The notes under the pieces are model-generated. The model made no database searches, was not told the DNA's origin, and was given only the letters and a program-made list of their open reading frames with translations. 64,000 bases of DNA from DATJOJ01 sp035507035 (GTDB lineage Bacteria > Acidobacteriota > Terriglobia > Terriglobales > Acidobacteriaceae), in contig DATJOJ010000063.1 in the NCBI GenBank assembly GCA_035507035.1, positions 1 to 64,000 of the forward strand, in the 5' to 3' direction. Of the stretch, positions 40,219-48,741 are shown in pieces; the stretch's first letter is position 1; the number at the start of each line of letters is the position of its first letter. A program made the translations under genes and the position numbers.

Positions 40219-41802
40219 TTGGCACTCGACGAGAAAATTTACGAACAACGGCGGGAGAAGCTGAAGCAGATTGAAGCGCTGGGGCAGCGGACGTATCCGA
40301 CGAAGTACGAGTTCACGCATACGGTTCCGCAGATTCTGGAGAAGTATTCGGGGACGTCCGCGGAAGATTTGGAGAAATCGCGGGTGAGTGTGCGCGTGGC
40401 GGGGCGGATCATGGCAATCCGGCTAATGGGAAAGGCTGGGTTCGCGCATCTGCAGCAGGGCGGGCAGAAGCTGCAGATTTACGTCAAGAAAGACGCGGTA
40501 GGCGATAAGGGGTTCGAGCTTTACAAGCTGCTCGATCTCGGCGATCACGTCGGCGTGAGCGGTTATTTGTTCCGCACGCGGACGGGCGAACTGACGGTAC
40601 ATGTGGAAGAGATTACTTTCTTGTCGAAGGATCTCCTACCGCTGCCGGAGAAGTGGCATGGGTTGACGGATGTGGAGCTGCGCTACCGGCAGCGCTATGT
40701 CGATCTGGTGATGAATCCCGAGGTGCGCGAAGTTTTTCTGAAGCGCAGCAAGCTGGTGCAGTCGATGCGGCGGTTCATGGATGCCCAGGGGTTTATTGAA
40801 GTCGAGACGCCGATGATGCAGCCGATCGCAGGCGGAGCGGTGGCGAAGCCGTTTGTCACGCACCATAACACGCTGGACATGGACTTGTATTTGCGGATCG
40901 CGCCGGAGCTTTATCTCAAGCGGCTGACAGTTGGTGGGCTGGACCGGGTGTATGAAATCAATCGTAACTTTAGGAATGAAGGGCTGGGATGGCGATGGAA
41001 TCCGGAGTTCACGATGCTGGAGGCATACCAGGCTTATACCGATTATCGCGGCATCATGGATTTGACGCAGGCGCTGATTATTCAAGGGGCCAAAGACGTG
41101 ACGGGCGGAACGAAGACGAAGTGGGGCGAGCACGAGATTGACTGGTCGGAAGAAAATTGGCGGCGCATGACGATGCGAGAAGCAATCATTCATTACTGGC
41201 CGGAGAAAGCTGGAGCGAAACCGAGCATGGCGGATTTCGCGACGCATGATTCGGTGAAGCCTCTGGTGCAGCGGTTCAATACTGCCCACTCGCATGTGGC
41301 TTACGATCCAAATGAGCCGACGGGAAAAACAATTGCCAATCTTTTTGAAGCAGCGGCCGAAGAGCAGTTGATCCAGCCGGCGATCATTTACGAGTTCCCG
41401 ACTGCGGTTTCACCACTCTCGAAGCAAAAGCCGGATGAGCCGGATTGGACGGAGCGCTGGGAGATGTTTGCCGGTCAGATGGAAATTGCTAACGGCTTCA
41501 GCGAATTGAACGATCCCGAAGACCAGCGGCAGAGGTTTGAGGGGCAATTGAAGGAGCGAGCGCGCGGAGACGAAGAAGCTCATCAGATGGACGAGGACTA
41601 CATTCGCGCGCTTTCCTATGGAATGCCGCCGGCGGGCGGAGTGGGAGTGGGCGTGGATCGGCTGGCGATGCTGCTAACGGATTCGCACACCATTCGCGAT
41701 GTGATCTTGTTCCCGGTGCTGCGGCCGGAGAAGAGCGTAAACACAGAGGACAAAAGGGAGAAAATTCAAACCGCAGAGGACGCAAAGGACGCCGAGAAAT
41801 AA
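40219..41802 (+). CDS. lysS: Lysyl-tRNA synthetase (class II)
   Basis: 527 residues. The start is a TTG at 40219 with AAGGA six bases upstream. The N-terminal OB-fold ('VSVRVAGRIMAIRLMGKAGFAHLQQGGQKLQIYVK') binds the anticodon. Class II motifs are seen: motif 1 region 'FIEVETPMMQPIAGGAVAKPF', motif 2 'INRNFRNEGLGWRWNPEFTMLEAYQAY', motif 3 'GVGVGVDRLAMLL'. The canonical end is near 'DVILFPVLRPE'. The last 21 residues (VNTEDKREKIQTAEDAKDAEK) and the stop codon come from a repeat that occurs again, 60 of 65 bases identical, at 41962-42026. Charges lysine onto tRNA. Confidence 0.97.
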   Translation: MALDEKIYEQRREKLKQIEALGQRTYPTKYEFTHTVPQILEKYSGTSAEDLEKSRVSVRVAGRIMAIRLMGKAGFAHLQQGGQKLQIYVKKDAVGDKGFELYKLLDLGDHVGVSGYLFRTRTGELTVHVEEITFLSKDLLPLPEKWHGLTDVELRYRQRYVDLVMNPEVREVFLKRSKLVQSMRRFMDAQGFIEVETPMMQPIAGGAVAKPFVTHHNTLDMDLYLRIAPELYLKRLTVGGLDRVYEINRNFRNEGLGWRWNPEFTMLEAYQAYTDYRGIMDLTQALIIQGAKDVTGGTKTKWGEHEIDWSEENWRRMTMREAIIHYWPEKAGAKPSMADFATHDSVKPLVQRFNTAHSHVAYDPNEPTGKTIANLFEAAAEEQLIQPAIIYEFPTAVSPLSKQKPDEPDWTERWEMFAGQMEIANGFSELNDPEDQRQRFEGQLKERARGDEEAHQMDEDYIRALSYGMPPAGGVGVGVDRLAMLLTDSHTIRDVILFPVLRPEKSVNTEDKREKIQTAEDAKDAEK

Positions 41803-42026
41803 GAGTAAGACCAGTAGATTTCCCGAGATATCTCTGGTGACAGAGAAGGGCATAAACACAGAGGGCACAGGAGACACGGGGAACCAAAAGGCCTAGCCTT
41901 TGATGGATCTGATCAGAGAATTCCTCTACGAGGCTCTGCTGGCGGATGCCGAGAAAAAGAATAAACACAGAGGACACAGGGGAGAAAACCCCAACCGCAG
42001 AGGACGCAAAGGACGCCGAGAAATAA
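41738..42026. repeat. 65-bp direct repeat pair at and after the 3' end of lysS
   Basis: Copy 1 is 41738-41802 and copy 2 is 41962-42026. Both begin TAAACACAGAGGAC and end GACGCCGAGAAATAA, and by eye they differ at 5 of 65 positions. Copy 1 is coding (the tail of LysS); copy 2 is intergenic. Another CACAGAGGGCACAGG string lies between them. Confidence 0.9.
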
Positions 42027-42157
42027 CGGCCAAGGAAGAAAATTCCCCCAAAAGATCCCTGCTGCGGGCGAGAACAGCAGGTCCTTTTCGACTAAGCAGT
42101 TGCTTCGCTGAGCGAATCAACTGCTCCGCTCGGGATGACAAATCAGTTAAGAGACAG
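41803..42157. other. Repeat-filled intergenic region between lysS and the Cys-rich protein gene
   Basis: 355 bases with no gene that I can support. It holds the second 65-bp repeat copy (41962-42026), a CACAGAGGGCACAGG string near 41858, and an AGGT...GATGACA-type element at 42075-42140 (GCAGGTCCTTTTCGACT ... GCTCGGGATGACA) whose centre pairs GCAGTTGCTTCGC with GCGAATCAACTGC. Confidence 0.7.
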
Positions 42158-42712
42158 TTAGTGCTTCCAGGGCCGAACCACAAGTAGTTCCGGGTGTTGC
42201 TGGCGGAAGGACTCGACCACGGAACAGTTCCAACACACCGGATGCGCCGAAGCAAATTCCGCCGGAAGTTTCTCCGCGGGCACGTGACTCCACTCGATGA
42301 TCTTGCCATCGAAGCCGACCAGACCGGGAGGATGATCGAGATGGCTGAGAGGAGTGATCGGACGGCCGCAGTAGAAGCAACTCTTCCCTTCATACCAATG
42401 TGCGGCAATCGCCCAGACGCCGTGCTCCTCAGGATCTTCTTTTAGTTCGCTCAAGCAAGCTTGATCGCAACCGGCACGCTCGGGCCAGCGGGAACACTCG
42501 CACAGCTCGATTTCTTCCTTTCCGGCCACAGCAGCCAAGGCCGCTCGTCCGACAGCCACTTTTACGGCAACTGGCTGGTGAGTTTCCGGGCAGGTGACTA
42601 ACTTCTGCCCCATGAGAGTGCGAATCTGGTGTCCGCCGATCCATAAGCGATGGATCAGGTAAGCGATGACAATCGCCAGCACTGGGAGCAGATAGTAAAT
42701 GATCGGCGCCAT
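42158..42712 (-). CDS. Membrane-anchored cysteine-rich protein of unknown function
   Basis: 184 residues. One N-terminal transmembrane helix (about residues 4-21, 'IIYYLLPVLAIVIAYLIHRLW') precedes a soluble cysteine-rich region: 'LVTCPETHQPVAVKV', 'ELCECSRWPERAGCDQACL', 'KSCFYCGRPITPLSH' and 'AHPVCWNCSVVESFRQ'. The pairs CxC, CxxC and CxxC plus a histidine suggest one or two zinc or Fe-S sites. I recognise no named family. The adjacent genes (lysS, a TonB-dependent receptor on the other strand) do not point to a role. Confidence 0.7.
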   Translation of the reverse strand: MAPIIYYLLPVLAIVIAYLIHRLWIGGHQIRTLMGQKLVTCPETHQPVAVKVAVGRAALAAVAGKEEIELCECSRWPERAGCDQACLSELKEDPEEHGVWAIAAHWYEGKSCFYCGRPITPLSHLDHPPGLVGFDGKIIEWSHVPAEKLPAEFASAHPVCWNCSVVESFRQQHPELLVVRPWKH

Positions 42713-43124
42713 GGCAGCCTCCGCTAGCTTGACCTTAGCGCAATGGCGAACTGCAGGCTGTGATAGGGATTACAAGCGCCTGTGACAGGTGTTGCAGGAA
42801 ATTGACATGTTGAGGTGCTACCTTCCGTAGTGGACTGGCATCTTATTGTGCACTAGTAAGTATGCGGTGTATTTACTAGATTCTAAACTGGTTTTGTTTC
42901 GGCAATGGCGGCGCTACCGTAGCTCTCCCTCAGAGTGGAAGCTGGGTCGGTAGCGCTTTGCTGTTCTTGTAGGCTGCGGATCCGCGTACGATTTCTGGTA
43001 GTTCCCTTCTCAAAATGCCAGATTACTCACGATAGGCGTTACCATCCGAGATGCGACCTTCGCTGAATCCTGGTTCGATAGAATTGGTCATGCTTACCGC
43101 TTTGAGCTTAGAGGCCTTGAATTA
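42713..43124. other. Divergent intergenic region with hairpins upstream of the TonB-dependent receptor
   Basis: 412 bases with no gene I can support. It contains a perfect 9-bp stem GCGCTACCG (42911-42919) / CGGTAGCGC (42948-42956) enclosing a 28-base loop with a further AGCT/AGCT pairing, and a smaller CTAGTAA (42853-42859) / TTACTAG (42873-42879) stem. No known riboswitch consensus was recognised. A GAGG lies about 12 bases before the receptor ATG. Confidence 0.5.
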
Positions 43125-45437
43125 ATGAAGAAGGTCCTGCTCTGCGTTCTTCTCGGCTGCCTGCCCAGTTTTGCTCAAAGCAACACGGGAGAGTTGCGTC
43201 TCAAGGTGGTCGACCCATCCGGGCTAGGGGTTCAAAGCACCGTACAACTGGTAAGCGAAGCCAATCAGTACCGCAATGTCTTTTCCACAGATACCACCGG
43301 AAGCTTGGTCGCCAGACGATTGCCCTATGGGGTTTACCGGTTGGAAATTCATCCGGCGGATTTCGCAGCAGTTTCAGAATCGCTTGAGATTCGATCGGCG
43401 ATCCCGCTGGATTACACGGTCAAGCTCAATTTGCCGTCGGTGACAACTTCGGTGACGGTCACCGAGGCGGCAACCCTGATCGATCCCTACCGCGCGAGTT
43501 CGGTCAATCAAATCGGAACGGAAAGCATTCAAACCCGTACCACTTCCCTGCCCGGACGATCGGTGCAGGATCTGGTGAACACACAACCCGGATGGCTCTA
43601 TGAAGGCAATGCAGTTTTGCATCCGCGCGGCTCGGAGTATCAAACGCAAGTTGTGGTGGATGGGATTCCGCTGACCGACAATCGTTCTCCCAGCTTTGGA
43701 CCGGAGATCGAGGCTGATGACCTGGACTCGGTCGACGTGTATACGGCGGGCATTCCCGCTGAGTATGGCCGCAAGATGGGCGGCGTTGTGGAATTGAATA
43801 CGGCACGCGATAGCCAACCGGGTTTTCATGGCCAGGTGGTACTCTCCGGCGGCAGCTTTGACACTGCAGGGGCGTTCGCACGTGCGCAGTACATGCAGGG
43901 AAAGAACACATTCAGCCTAAGCGCCGACGGCGATATGACCAGTCATTATCTGAATCCGGTTGTCCCGGAAAACTATACGAATAATGGGACCACTGGAGAT
44001 TTTTCAGGGGAGTACGAACGCACGTTGACATCGAACGACCGGCTGAATTTTATTGTGCGGCACTCTTTTTCCCGCTTTGATATTCCAAACGAGCAACTGC
44101 AGCAGGCCGCAGGACAGAGGCAGAACGGCGACAACTTCGAGACCATGGGGATTGTCAGCTACCAGCACATATTTTCGCCGGAAGTACTAGCGGATTTTCG
44201 CGGGATGGTGCGGGATGATTCGAATGATTTGTTCTCCAACGCGGCTTCGACGCCGATCATTGCATTTCAGCACAACGAATTTAAAGAGGGATATTTCAAA
44301 GGCACGGTTTCGATTCATCACGGACGACACGAGATCAAGGCAGGCGTTGAATCTGATGCGCTTTTCCTTCACGAAAACTTTAGTGACGCGATCACCAATC
44401 CGATTTATTTCGATCCGGGGACGCCGTCGACGTTCGCTTTTATTGGCCAGCGCCCGGATTTGGAGCAAGCCGCGTTCGTGCAGGACTTGGTGCGGCTGGG
44501 AAATTGGACGGTCAGCGCTGGGCTGCGATGGGACCATTATCAACTGATCGTGAATCAGAATGCGGTGAGCCCACGGCTTTCGGTGGCGCGATATTTCCCG
44601 GCTGCGGGCCTGATTCTCCATGTCTCCTACGACCGAGTTTTCCAGACGCCTGCTTTCGAAAACATCTTGTTATCGAGTTCACCGACCGTGGTGTCGCTTA
44701 ATCCAAACGTGCTGCGCTTGCCGGTGGAACCTTCGCACGGGAACTACTACGAAGCGGGCGTCACGAAGGCTTTCCTGAAAAAATTTCGCGTAGACGCAAA
44801 CTACTATCGCCGTGACGTCAACAATTATGCGGATGACGACCAGATTCTGAATACGGCGGTCAGTTTCCCGATTGCGTTTAACCAGGCGATCATCTATGGC
44901 GCGGAAGGCAAGATCACGCTTCCGGTGTGGTGGCGATTCTCGGGGTTCGTGAGCTACTCCTACATGGTGGGCAATGCGTGGTTTCCGGTCGTGGGAGGAC
45001 TGTTTGTCGGGGATGACGCGGTCAACGCGAAGACGCAACTAACGGGACACTTTCCGGACTCCCAAGACCAACGGAATACGGTGCGATGGCGAACCCGATG
45101 CCAATTGCCGGCTCGCTTCTGGGTCGCCGGTGGTATGGAGTATGGCAGCGGCCTACCGTTCGAGTTCACGGGAACCTTTGCGCAAGCACTGGCGGAATAC
45201 GGACAAGCGGTAGTCAACCAGATCAACTTTGACCGTGGCAGAGTACGGCCAAACCTCGCGGTCGATGCCAGTGTGGGAGCCAATATATACCAAAAGGACC
45301 AGATAGGGGTGCAGGTGCAGGCGGACGTCGAGAACTTGAACAACCGGCTGAATGTCATTGATTTTGGTGGGCTGTTCTCCGGCAATGCTATTGCGCCGCC
45401 ACGCAGCTATGCGCTGCGGCTAACCACCAGCTTCTGA
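43125..45437 (+). CDS. TonB-dependent outer-membrane receptor with an N-terminal carboxypeptidase-regulatory-like domain
   Basis: 770 residues. A signal peptide (MKKVLLCVLLGCLPSFAQ) is followed by a CarboxypepD_reg-like beta-sandwich ('GELRLKVVDPSGLGVQSTVQLVSE', to about residue 105). The plug (about 120-240) includes 'GRSVQDLVNTQPGWLYEGNAVLHPRGSEYQTQVVVDGIPLTDNRSP' and 'DVYTAGIPAEYGRKMGGVVEL'. A 22-strand-type barrel ends in a C-terminal phenylalanine ('SYALRLTTSF'). It imports an unknown substrate using TonB energy. It lies upstream of pqqC-pqqD-pqqE on the same strand with one small gene between, so a link to PQQ or to a metal cofactor is possible but unproven. Confidence 0.92.
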   Translation: MKKVLLCVLLGCLPSFAQSNTGELRLKVVDPSGLGVQSTVQLVSEANQYRNVFSTDTTGSLVARRLPYGVYRLEIHPADFAAVSESLEIRSAIPLDYTVKLNLPSVTTSVTVTEAATLIDPYRASSVNQIGTESIQTRTTSLPGRSVQDLVNTQPGWLYEGNAVLHPRGSEYQTQVVVDGIPLTDNRSPSFGPEIEADDLDSVDVYTAGIPAEYGRKMGGVVELNTARDSQPGFHGQVVLSGGSFDTAGAFARAQYMQGKNTFSLSADGDMTSHYLNPVVPENYTNNGTTGDFSGEYERTLTSNDRLNFIVRHSFSRFDIPNEQLQQAAGQRQNGDNFETMGIVSYQHIFSPEVLADFRGMVRDDSNDLFSNAASTPIIAFQHNEFKEGYFKGTVSIHHGRHEIKAGVESDALFLHENFSDAITNPIYFDPGTPSTFAFIGQRPDLEQAAFVQDLVRLGNWTVSAGLRWDHYQLIVNQNAVSPRLSVARYFPAAGLILHVSYDRVFQTPAFENILLSSSPTVVSLNPNVLRLPVEPSHGNYYEAGVTKAFLKKFRVDANYYRRDVNNYADDDQILNTAVSFPIAFNQAIIYGAEGKITLPVWWRFSGFVSYSYMVGNAWFPVVGGLFVGDDAVNAKTQLTGHFPDSQDQRNTVRWRTRCQLPARFWVAGGMEYGSGLPFEFTGTFAQALAEYGQAVVNQINFDRGRVRPNLAVDASVGANIYQKDQIGVQVQADVENLNNRLNVIDFGGLFSGNAIAPPRSYALRLTTSF

Positions 45438-45669
45438 CTGCGTCTACCGAATTGCTGGGTAGAGGGAAATCGCGCGGATGTAACCCTGACCTTCGGGACG
45501 ACATCTCGGTAGAGAGGAGAGGGTGCTTTCGGGAGGTAGAACGAAAGGTGTAGGCATTTGCGATTCGGCAGTAGAATTGCACATCTTACCTGCGGAAGTT
45601 ACGAAGGACAACCGTGCGTAAGAAAGGCGCATCTGTTCCACCCCAGACGTGATAAACTCCCTACCCAAT

Positions 45670-46077
45670 ATGTTCGTTCCGCATCCCAACCTGAGCGATG
45701 AGATCAATCACAACATCGTGCAATCAGAAATTGAGGGCGGAGTGCAACTGGCGTCGTTACCGCCGTCGACGGTGCTGCATATCCAGACGCAACACCATCG
45801 GTATACGGCTGTTTTGTTGGGTGGGAGCGAGGCCATGATTTCCGGGCACCCGCAATACTGCCCAGAGCCGGTGCAAGTAGCGATTTCGGGTTCGACTTGG
45901 GGCGGTTCGATGCTGAAGCAGAGATATATCGGACGGGGTATGCACCTGGAGTTCTGCCATCCCGAGTACCGCACGCCGATCGTGACCTCGAAAATTCAGG
46001 AAATCCGCGAGTGTTCAAAGGAAGAGCTGGACGTCGAGAGCAGTCAGATCACATTCACTTCACCCGGCCGATCGTGA
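45670..46077 (+). CDS. Small protein of unknown function upstream of the pqq genes
   Basis: 135 residues from the ATG at 45670; an in-frame GTG at 45649 would add seven residues. No signal peptide or membrane segment. Predicted all-beta: 'GVQLASLPPSTVLHIQTQHHRYTAVLLGGSEAMISGHPQYCPEPVQVAISGSTWGGSMLKQRYIGRGMHLEFCHPEY'. Two cysteines. The even alternation of hydrophobic residues and the 'GSTWGGSMLK' and 'GRGMHLEF' blocks look like a conserved domain, but I cannot name it. It is not PqqA (too long, no E-x3-Y core) nor PqqB (no metallo-beta-lactamase motifs). Confidence 0.6.
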   Translation: MFVPHPNLSDEINHNIVQSEIEGGVQLASLPPSTVLHIQTQHHRYTAVLLGGSEAMISGHPQYCPEPVQVAISGSTWGGSMLKQRYIGRGMHLEFCHPEYRTPIVTSKIQEIRECSKEELDVESSQITFTSPGRS

Positions 46078-46283
46078 GATTTTCTATTTAGAGCAACCGA
46101 TTCCCTTCTCCTTAATGAATTACCTAATCACCCAGGTGGAGATTGACTGGTCAGCAGACCCGCCGGGGTGGTGACCGTGACGCCGAGAAACACCCAAGAG
46201 GCTGTCAACCCATCGATGACGAGCGGTCGGCCTTCAGAGTATTCTGGAGCCAGGCCCGGCTGGCGAACAGCCGCACGCTCTTA

Positions 46284-47051
46284 ATGTCTATGTCTGGCAC
46301 TACTGTCATTACCACCGCCGATACGCAACTCCTAAGCAAAGAAAAATTGCTCGCCCGCTTGCAGGAAGTTGGGCGCGAGCGCTACCACCATCAGCATCCA
46401 TTCCACCTGATGATGCACGAAGGGCGGCTGACGCGCGGGCAATTGCAAGCCTGGGCGCTGAACCGCTATTACTACCAGAGCCGGATTCCGATCAAGGACG
46501 CGATCATTCTCTCCCGTAGTGAAGACCGCGATTTTCGCGTGGCGTGGCGCAAACGCATTATCGATCACGATGGGGATGCGAACAGTAACGGCGGAATCGA
46601 GCGCTGGCTGAAGCTGGGCGAGGCGACAGGCTTACCGCGCGAAGTGGTGGCGAGCGGGACCGGCGTGATGCCGGCAACGCGCTACGCGGTCGATGCATAT
46701 CTCGACCTGGTGCGTAGCCGGAGTTTTCTTGAAGCCGTGGCGTCGTCGCTGACCGAACTTTTTTCGCGCGACCTGATTGCGTTGCGGATGGATGCGCTGC
46801 GCAAGCATTATCCGTGGCTATCGGGTGGGCTGGATTACTTCACCGCGCGATTGACGCAAGCGCCGGAAGATGCGAAGTTTGCATTCGATTGGGTGGCCGA
46901 ACATGCACTCACGCGAGTGCAACAGGAATTGGCTATCGCGGCATTGCAGCGAAAGTGCGACATTCTGTGGGCGCAACTTGACGCCCTGCATTTCGCGTAC
47001 GTGCAGCCGGCGTGGCCTCCGCCGGGAGCGTTTACCCCCGAGGGCACATAG
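46284..47051 (+). CDS. pqqC: Pyrroloquinoline-quinone synthase PqqC
   Basis: 255 residues from the ATG at 46284; a second ATG at 46290 is equally possible. Upstream codons in the same frame back to 46143 do not resemble the family. Heme-oxygenase-like/TENA fold. 'RYHHQHPFHLMMHEGRLTRGQLQAWALNRYYYQSRIPIKDAIILSR' and 'RIIDHDGD...GGIERWLKLGEATGL' are diagnostic PqqC blocks with active-site histidines and tyrosines. 'LTELFSRDLIALR' and 'AFDWVAEHALTRVQQELAIAALQRKCDILWAQLDAL' follow. It catalyses the last ring closure and oxidation to PQQ. pqqD follows with no gap. Confidence 0.95.
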   Translation: MSMSGTTVITTADTQLLSKEKLLARLQEVGRERYHHQHPFHLMMHEGRLTRGQLQAWALNRYYYQSRIPIKDAIILSRSEDRDFRVAWRKRIIDHDGDANSNGGIERWLKLGEATGLPREVVASGTGVMPATRYAVDAYLDLVRSRSFLEAVASSLTELFSRDLIALRMDALRKHYPWLSGGLDYFTARLTQAPEDAKFAFDWVAEHALTRVQQELAIAALQRKCDILWAQLDALHFAYVQPAWPPPGAFTPEGT

Positions 47052-47330
47052 ATGCCGGGACCGGAGAGCACAGCAAAGCCTCGGCTGGCGGCGGGATGCC
47101 GCTGGTCTGAGCCGCAGGGGGAAGATCGAACCCTGCTGTTTCCTGAAGGCGCGATTAAACTCCGCAGCACGGGAAGAGACATTCTGGAACGCTGCGACGG
47201 CGAACACACGGTGCTGGAGATCGTTGAAGAGATGCAAAGCCGTTACGGTAAGGCTGATCCGGCGAAGGTTGCCGCGGATGTGGCCAATTTTCTGCAGCAG
47301 TTGAATCAGAAGCGAATCCTCGATTTTTGA
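47052..47330 (+). CDS. pqqD: PQQ biosynthesis peptide chaperone PqqD
   Basis: 92 residues. 'PRLAAGCRWSEPQGEDRTLLFPEGAIKLRSTGRDILERCDGEHTVLEIVEEM' is the RiPP-recognition-element winged-helix signature of PqqD. It binds the PqqA precursor peptide and presents it to PqqE. The start codon directly abuts the pqqC stop (TAGATG), so it is translationally coupled. Its presence implies a PqqA-like peptide somewhere, though none is evident here. Confidence 0.93.
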   Translation: MPGPESTAKPRLAAGCRWSEPQGEDRTLLFPEGAIKLRSTGRDILERCDGEHTVLEIVEEMQSRYGKADPAKVAADVANFLQQLNQKRILDF

Positions 47331-47367
47331 GGAACCCGCCGTTGTAGACTAATGAATTGACCTGCTC

Positions 47368-48489
47368 ATGCTGTCCAATCCTTTAGCTTTAATTGCCGAA
47401 CTGACCCACCGCTGCCCGCTGCACTGCGTGTACTGTTCGAATCCGCTCGAGATGCAGAAAGCCGCGGCAGAGCTTTCGACTGCGGAATGGACGCGGGTAT
47501 TCCAGGAAGCAGCGAAGCTCGGCTGTCTGCATGTTCACATGACCGGTGGCGAGCCTCTGGCTCGCACGGACCTCAGAGAACTGATCGCGCGAGCGCGAGC
47601 CGCGGGGCTCTATACAAACTTAATCACGTCGGGCATTGGGCTTTCCGAAAAGCGTCTGGCAGCTTTAGTCGACGCCGGGCTGGAGCACATTCAGCTGAGT
47701 TTTCAAGGATCGCGGGCAGAGCAGGCGGATGAAATCGCGGGCACGCGCAGTCATGCTTACAAGCTACAGTTGGCTGAAATGATCCGGCAATTCAAGATTG
47801 CGTTCACGATAAATGTCGTGGTTCACCGGCAGAATCTGGATCACCTGGCGGAGATCATCGCGATGGCGGAAGCGGCCGGCGCGGGACGGCTTGAGATTGC
47901 GAATGTGCAGTATTACGGCTGGGCATTGCAGAACCGCGATGCCTTGCTGCCTACACGTACGCAGTTGGAAAGGTCCCAGATCGTAGTGAACGAAGCTATC
48001 GAGCGTTTAAATGGAAAGATGCGGATCGATTATGTTGCTCCGGACTATTACGCGAAATATCCCAAGGCCTGCATGGGCGGCTGGGGACGGCGATTGATGC
48101 TCATCGATCCGGCGGGACAAGCACTTCCCTGCCATGCGGCAGCGGTCATTCCCGGCATGACATTCGACAGCGTGCGCGAGCGCTCGCTGGAGTGGATATG
48201 GAAAGAGTCGCAAGCGTTCCGGAGGTTCCGCGGTGAAGATTGGATGCCGGAACCTTGTAAGAGCTGCGACCGCCGTGCCGAAGACTTTGGGGGCTGCCGC
48301 TGTCAGGCACTGTTGCTGACGGGGGATGCAGCCGCCACCGACCCGGTGTGCTCGCTGGCGCCATCCCACAAAATGGTCGAAGACATATTGCTACGGATTA
48401 ACCGCGCGGAAGATGCGATTTCGGAGACGAACGCGCCATTTTCGGTGACGGGCCAACTCGAATGGCGCTACCGGCCGAACCCGGTTTAG
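47368..48489 (+). CDS. pqqE: PqqA peptide cyclase PqqE (radical SAM)
   Basis: 373 residues. The radical SAM cluster is C16-x3-C20-x2-C23 in 'THRCPLHCVYCSNP'; 'MTGGEPLARTDL' is the SAM-binding GGEP motif. The C-terminal SPASM domain has cysteines in 'KACMGGWG', 'LPCHAA', 'PEPCKSCDRRAEDFGGCRCQA' and 'DPVCSLAPSH', matching PqqE auxiliary clusters. It ends with the typical 'WRYRPNP'. It forms the Glu-Tyr carbon-carbon crosslink in PqqA with PqqD. 37 bases separate it from pqqD. Confidence 0.95.
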   Translation: MLSNPLALIAELTHRCPLHCVYCSNPLEMQKAAAELSTAEWTRVFQEAAKLGCLHVHMTGGEPLARTDLRELIARARAAGLYTNLITSGIGLSEKRLAALVDAGLEHIQLSFQGSRAEQADEIAGTRSHAYKLQLAEMIRQFKIAFTINVVVHRQNLDHLAEIIAMAEAAGAGRLEIANVQYYGWALQNRDALLPTRTQLERSQIVVNEAIERLNGKMRIDYVAPDYYAKYPKACMGGWGRRLMLIDPAGQALPCHAAAVIPGMTFDSVRERSLEWIWKESQAFRRFRGEDWMPEPCKSCDRRAEDFGGCRCQALLLTGDAAATDPVCSLAPSHKMVEDILLRINRAEDAISETNAPFSVTGQLEWRYRPNPV

Positions 48490-48741
48490 CTGGAGAATAG
48501 CCACAGTCAAGTTACCGCAGCTTTATGGAGACCTCCTTCTCCTTGACAGTCCTACCCTTACAAGGAGTAACGTACTCTTGCTGTAGCGTTTGAACAGCGC
48601 CTTTCCTCCCCCAGAGGCCGGTCGGACGCAGTCTCCTGAAGATTGCAAAGTACAGGCGTGTGCCGATTTTGTGGCACCGCGTCCCTTCACGCCTCGTTGT
48701 GCCTAATAGGCGACATCAAGAAATCGACCAGGAGATTTCTC

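Noticed and set aside
42911..42956. Cyclic-di-GMP or cobalamin riboswitch
   Set aside because: The stem is clear, but none of the conserved core bases of those riboswitch classes could be found.
45670..46077. The 135-residue protein as PqqB
   Set aside because: PqqB is ~300 residues with metallo-beta-lactamase histidines; none are present.
46115..46174. A 19-codon frame (MNYLITQVEIDWSADPPGW) upstream of pqqC, considered as pqqA
   Set aside because: It has a glutamate but no tyrosine four residues later, no ribosome-binding site and no PqqA-like basic leader.
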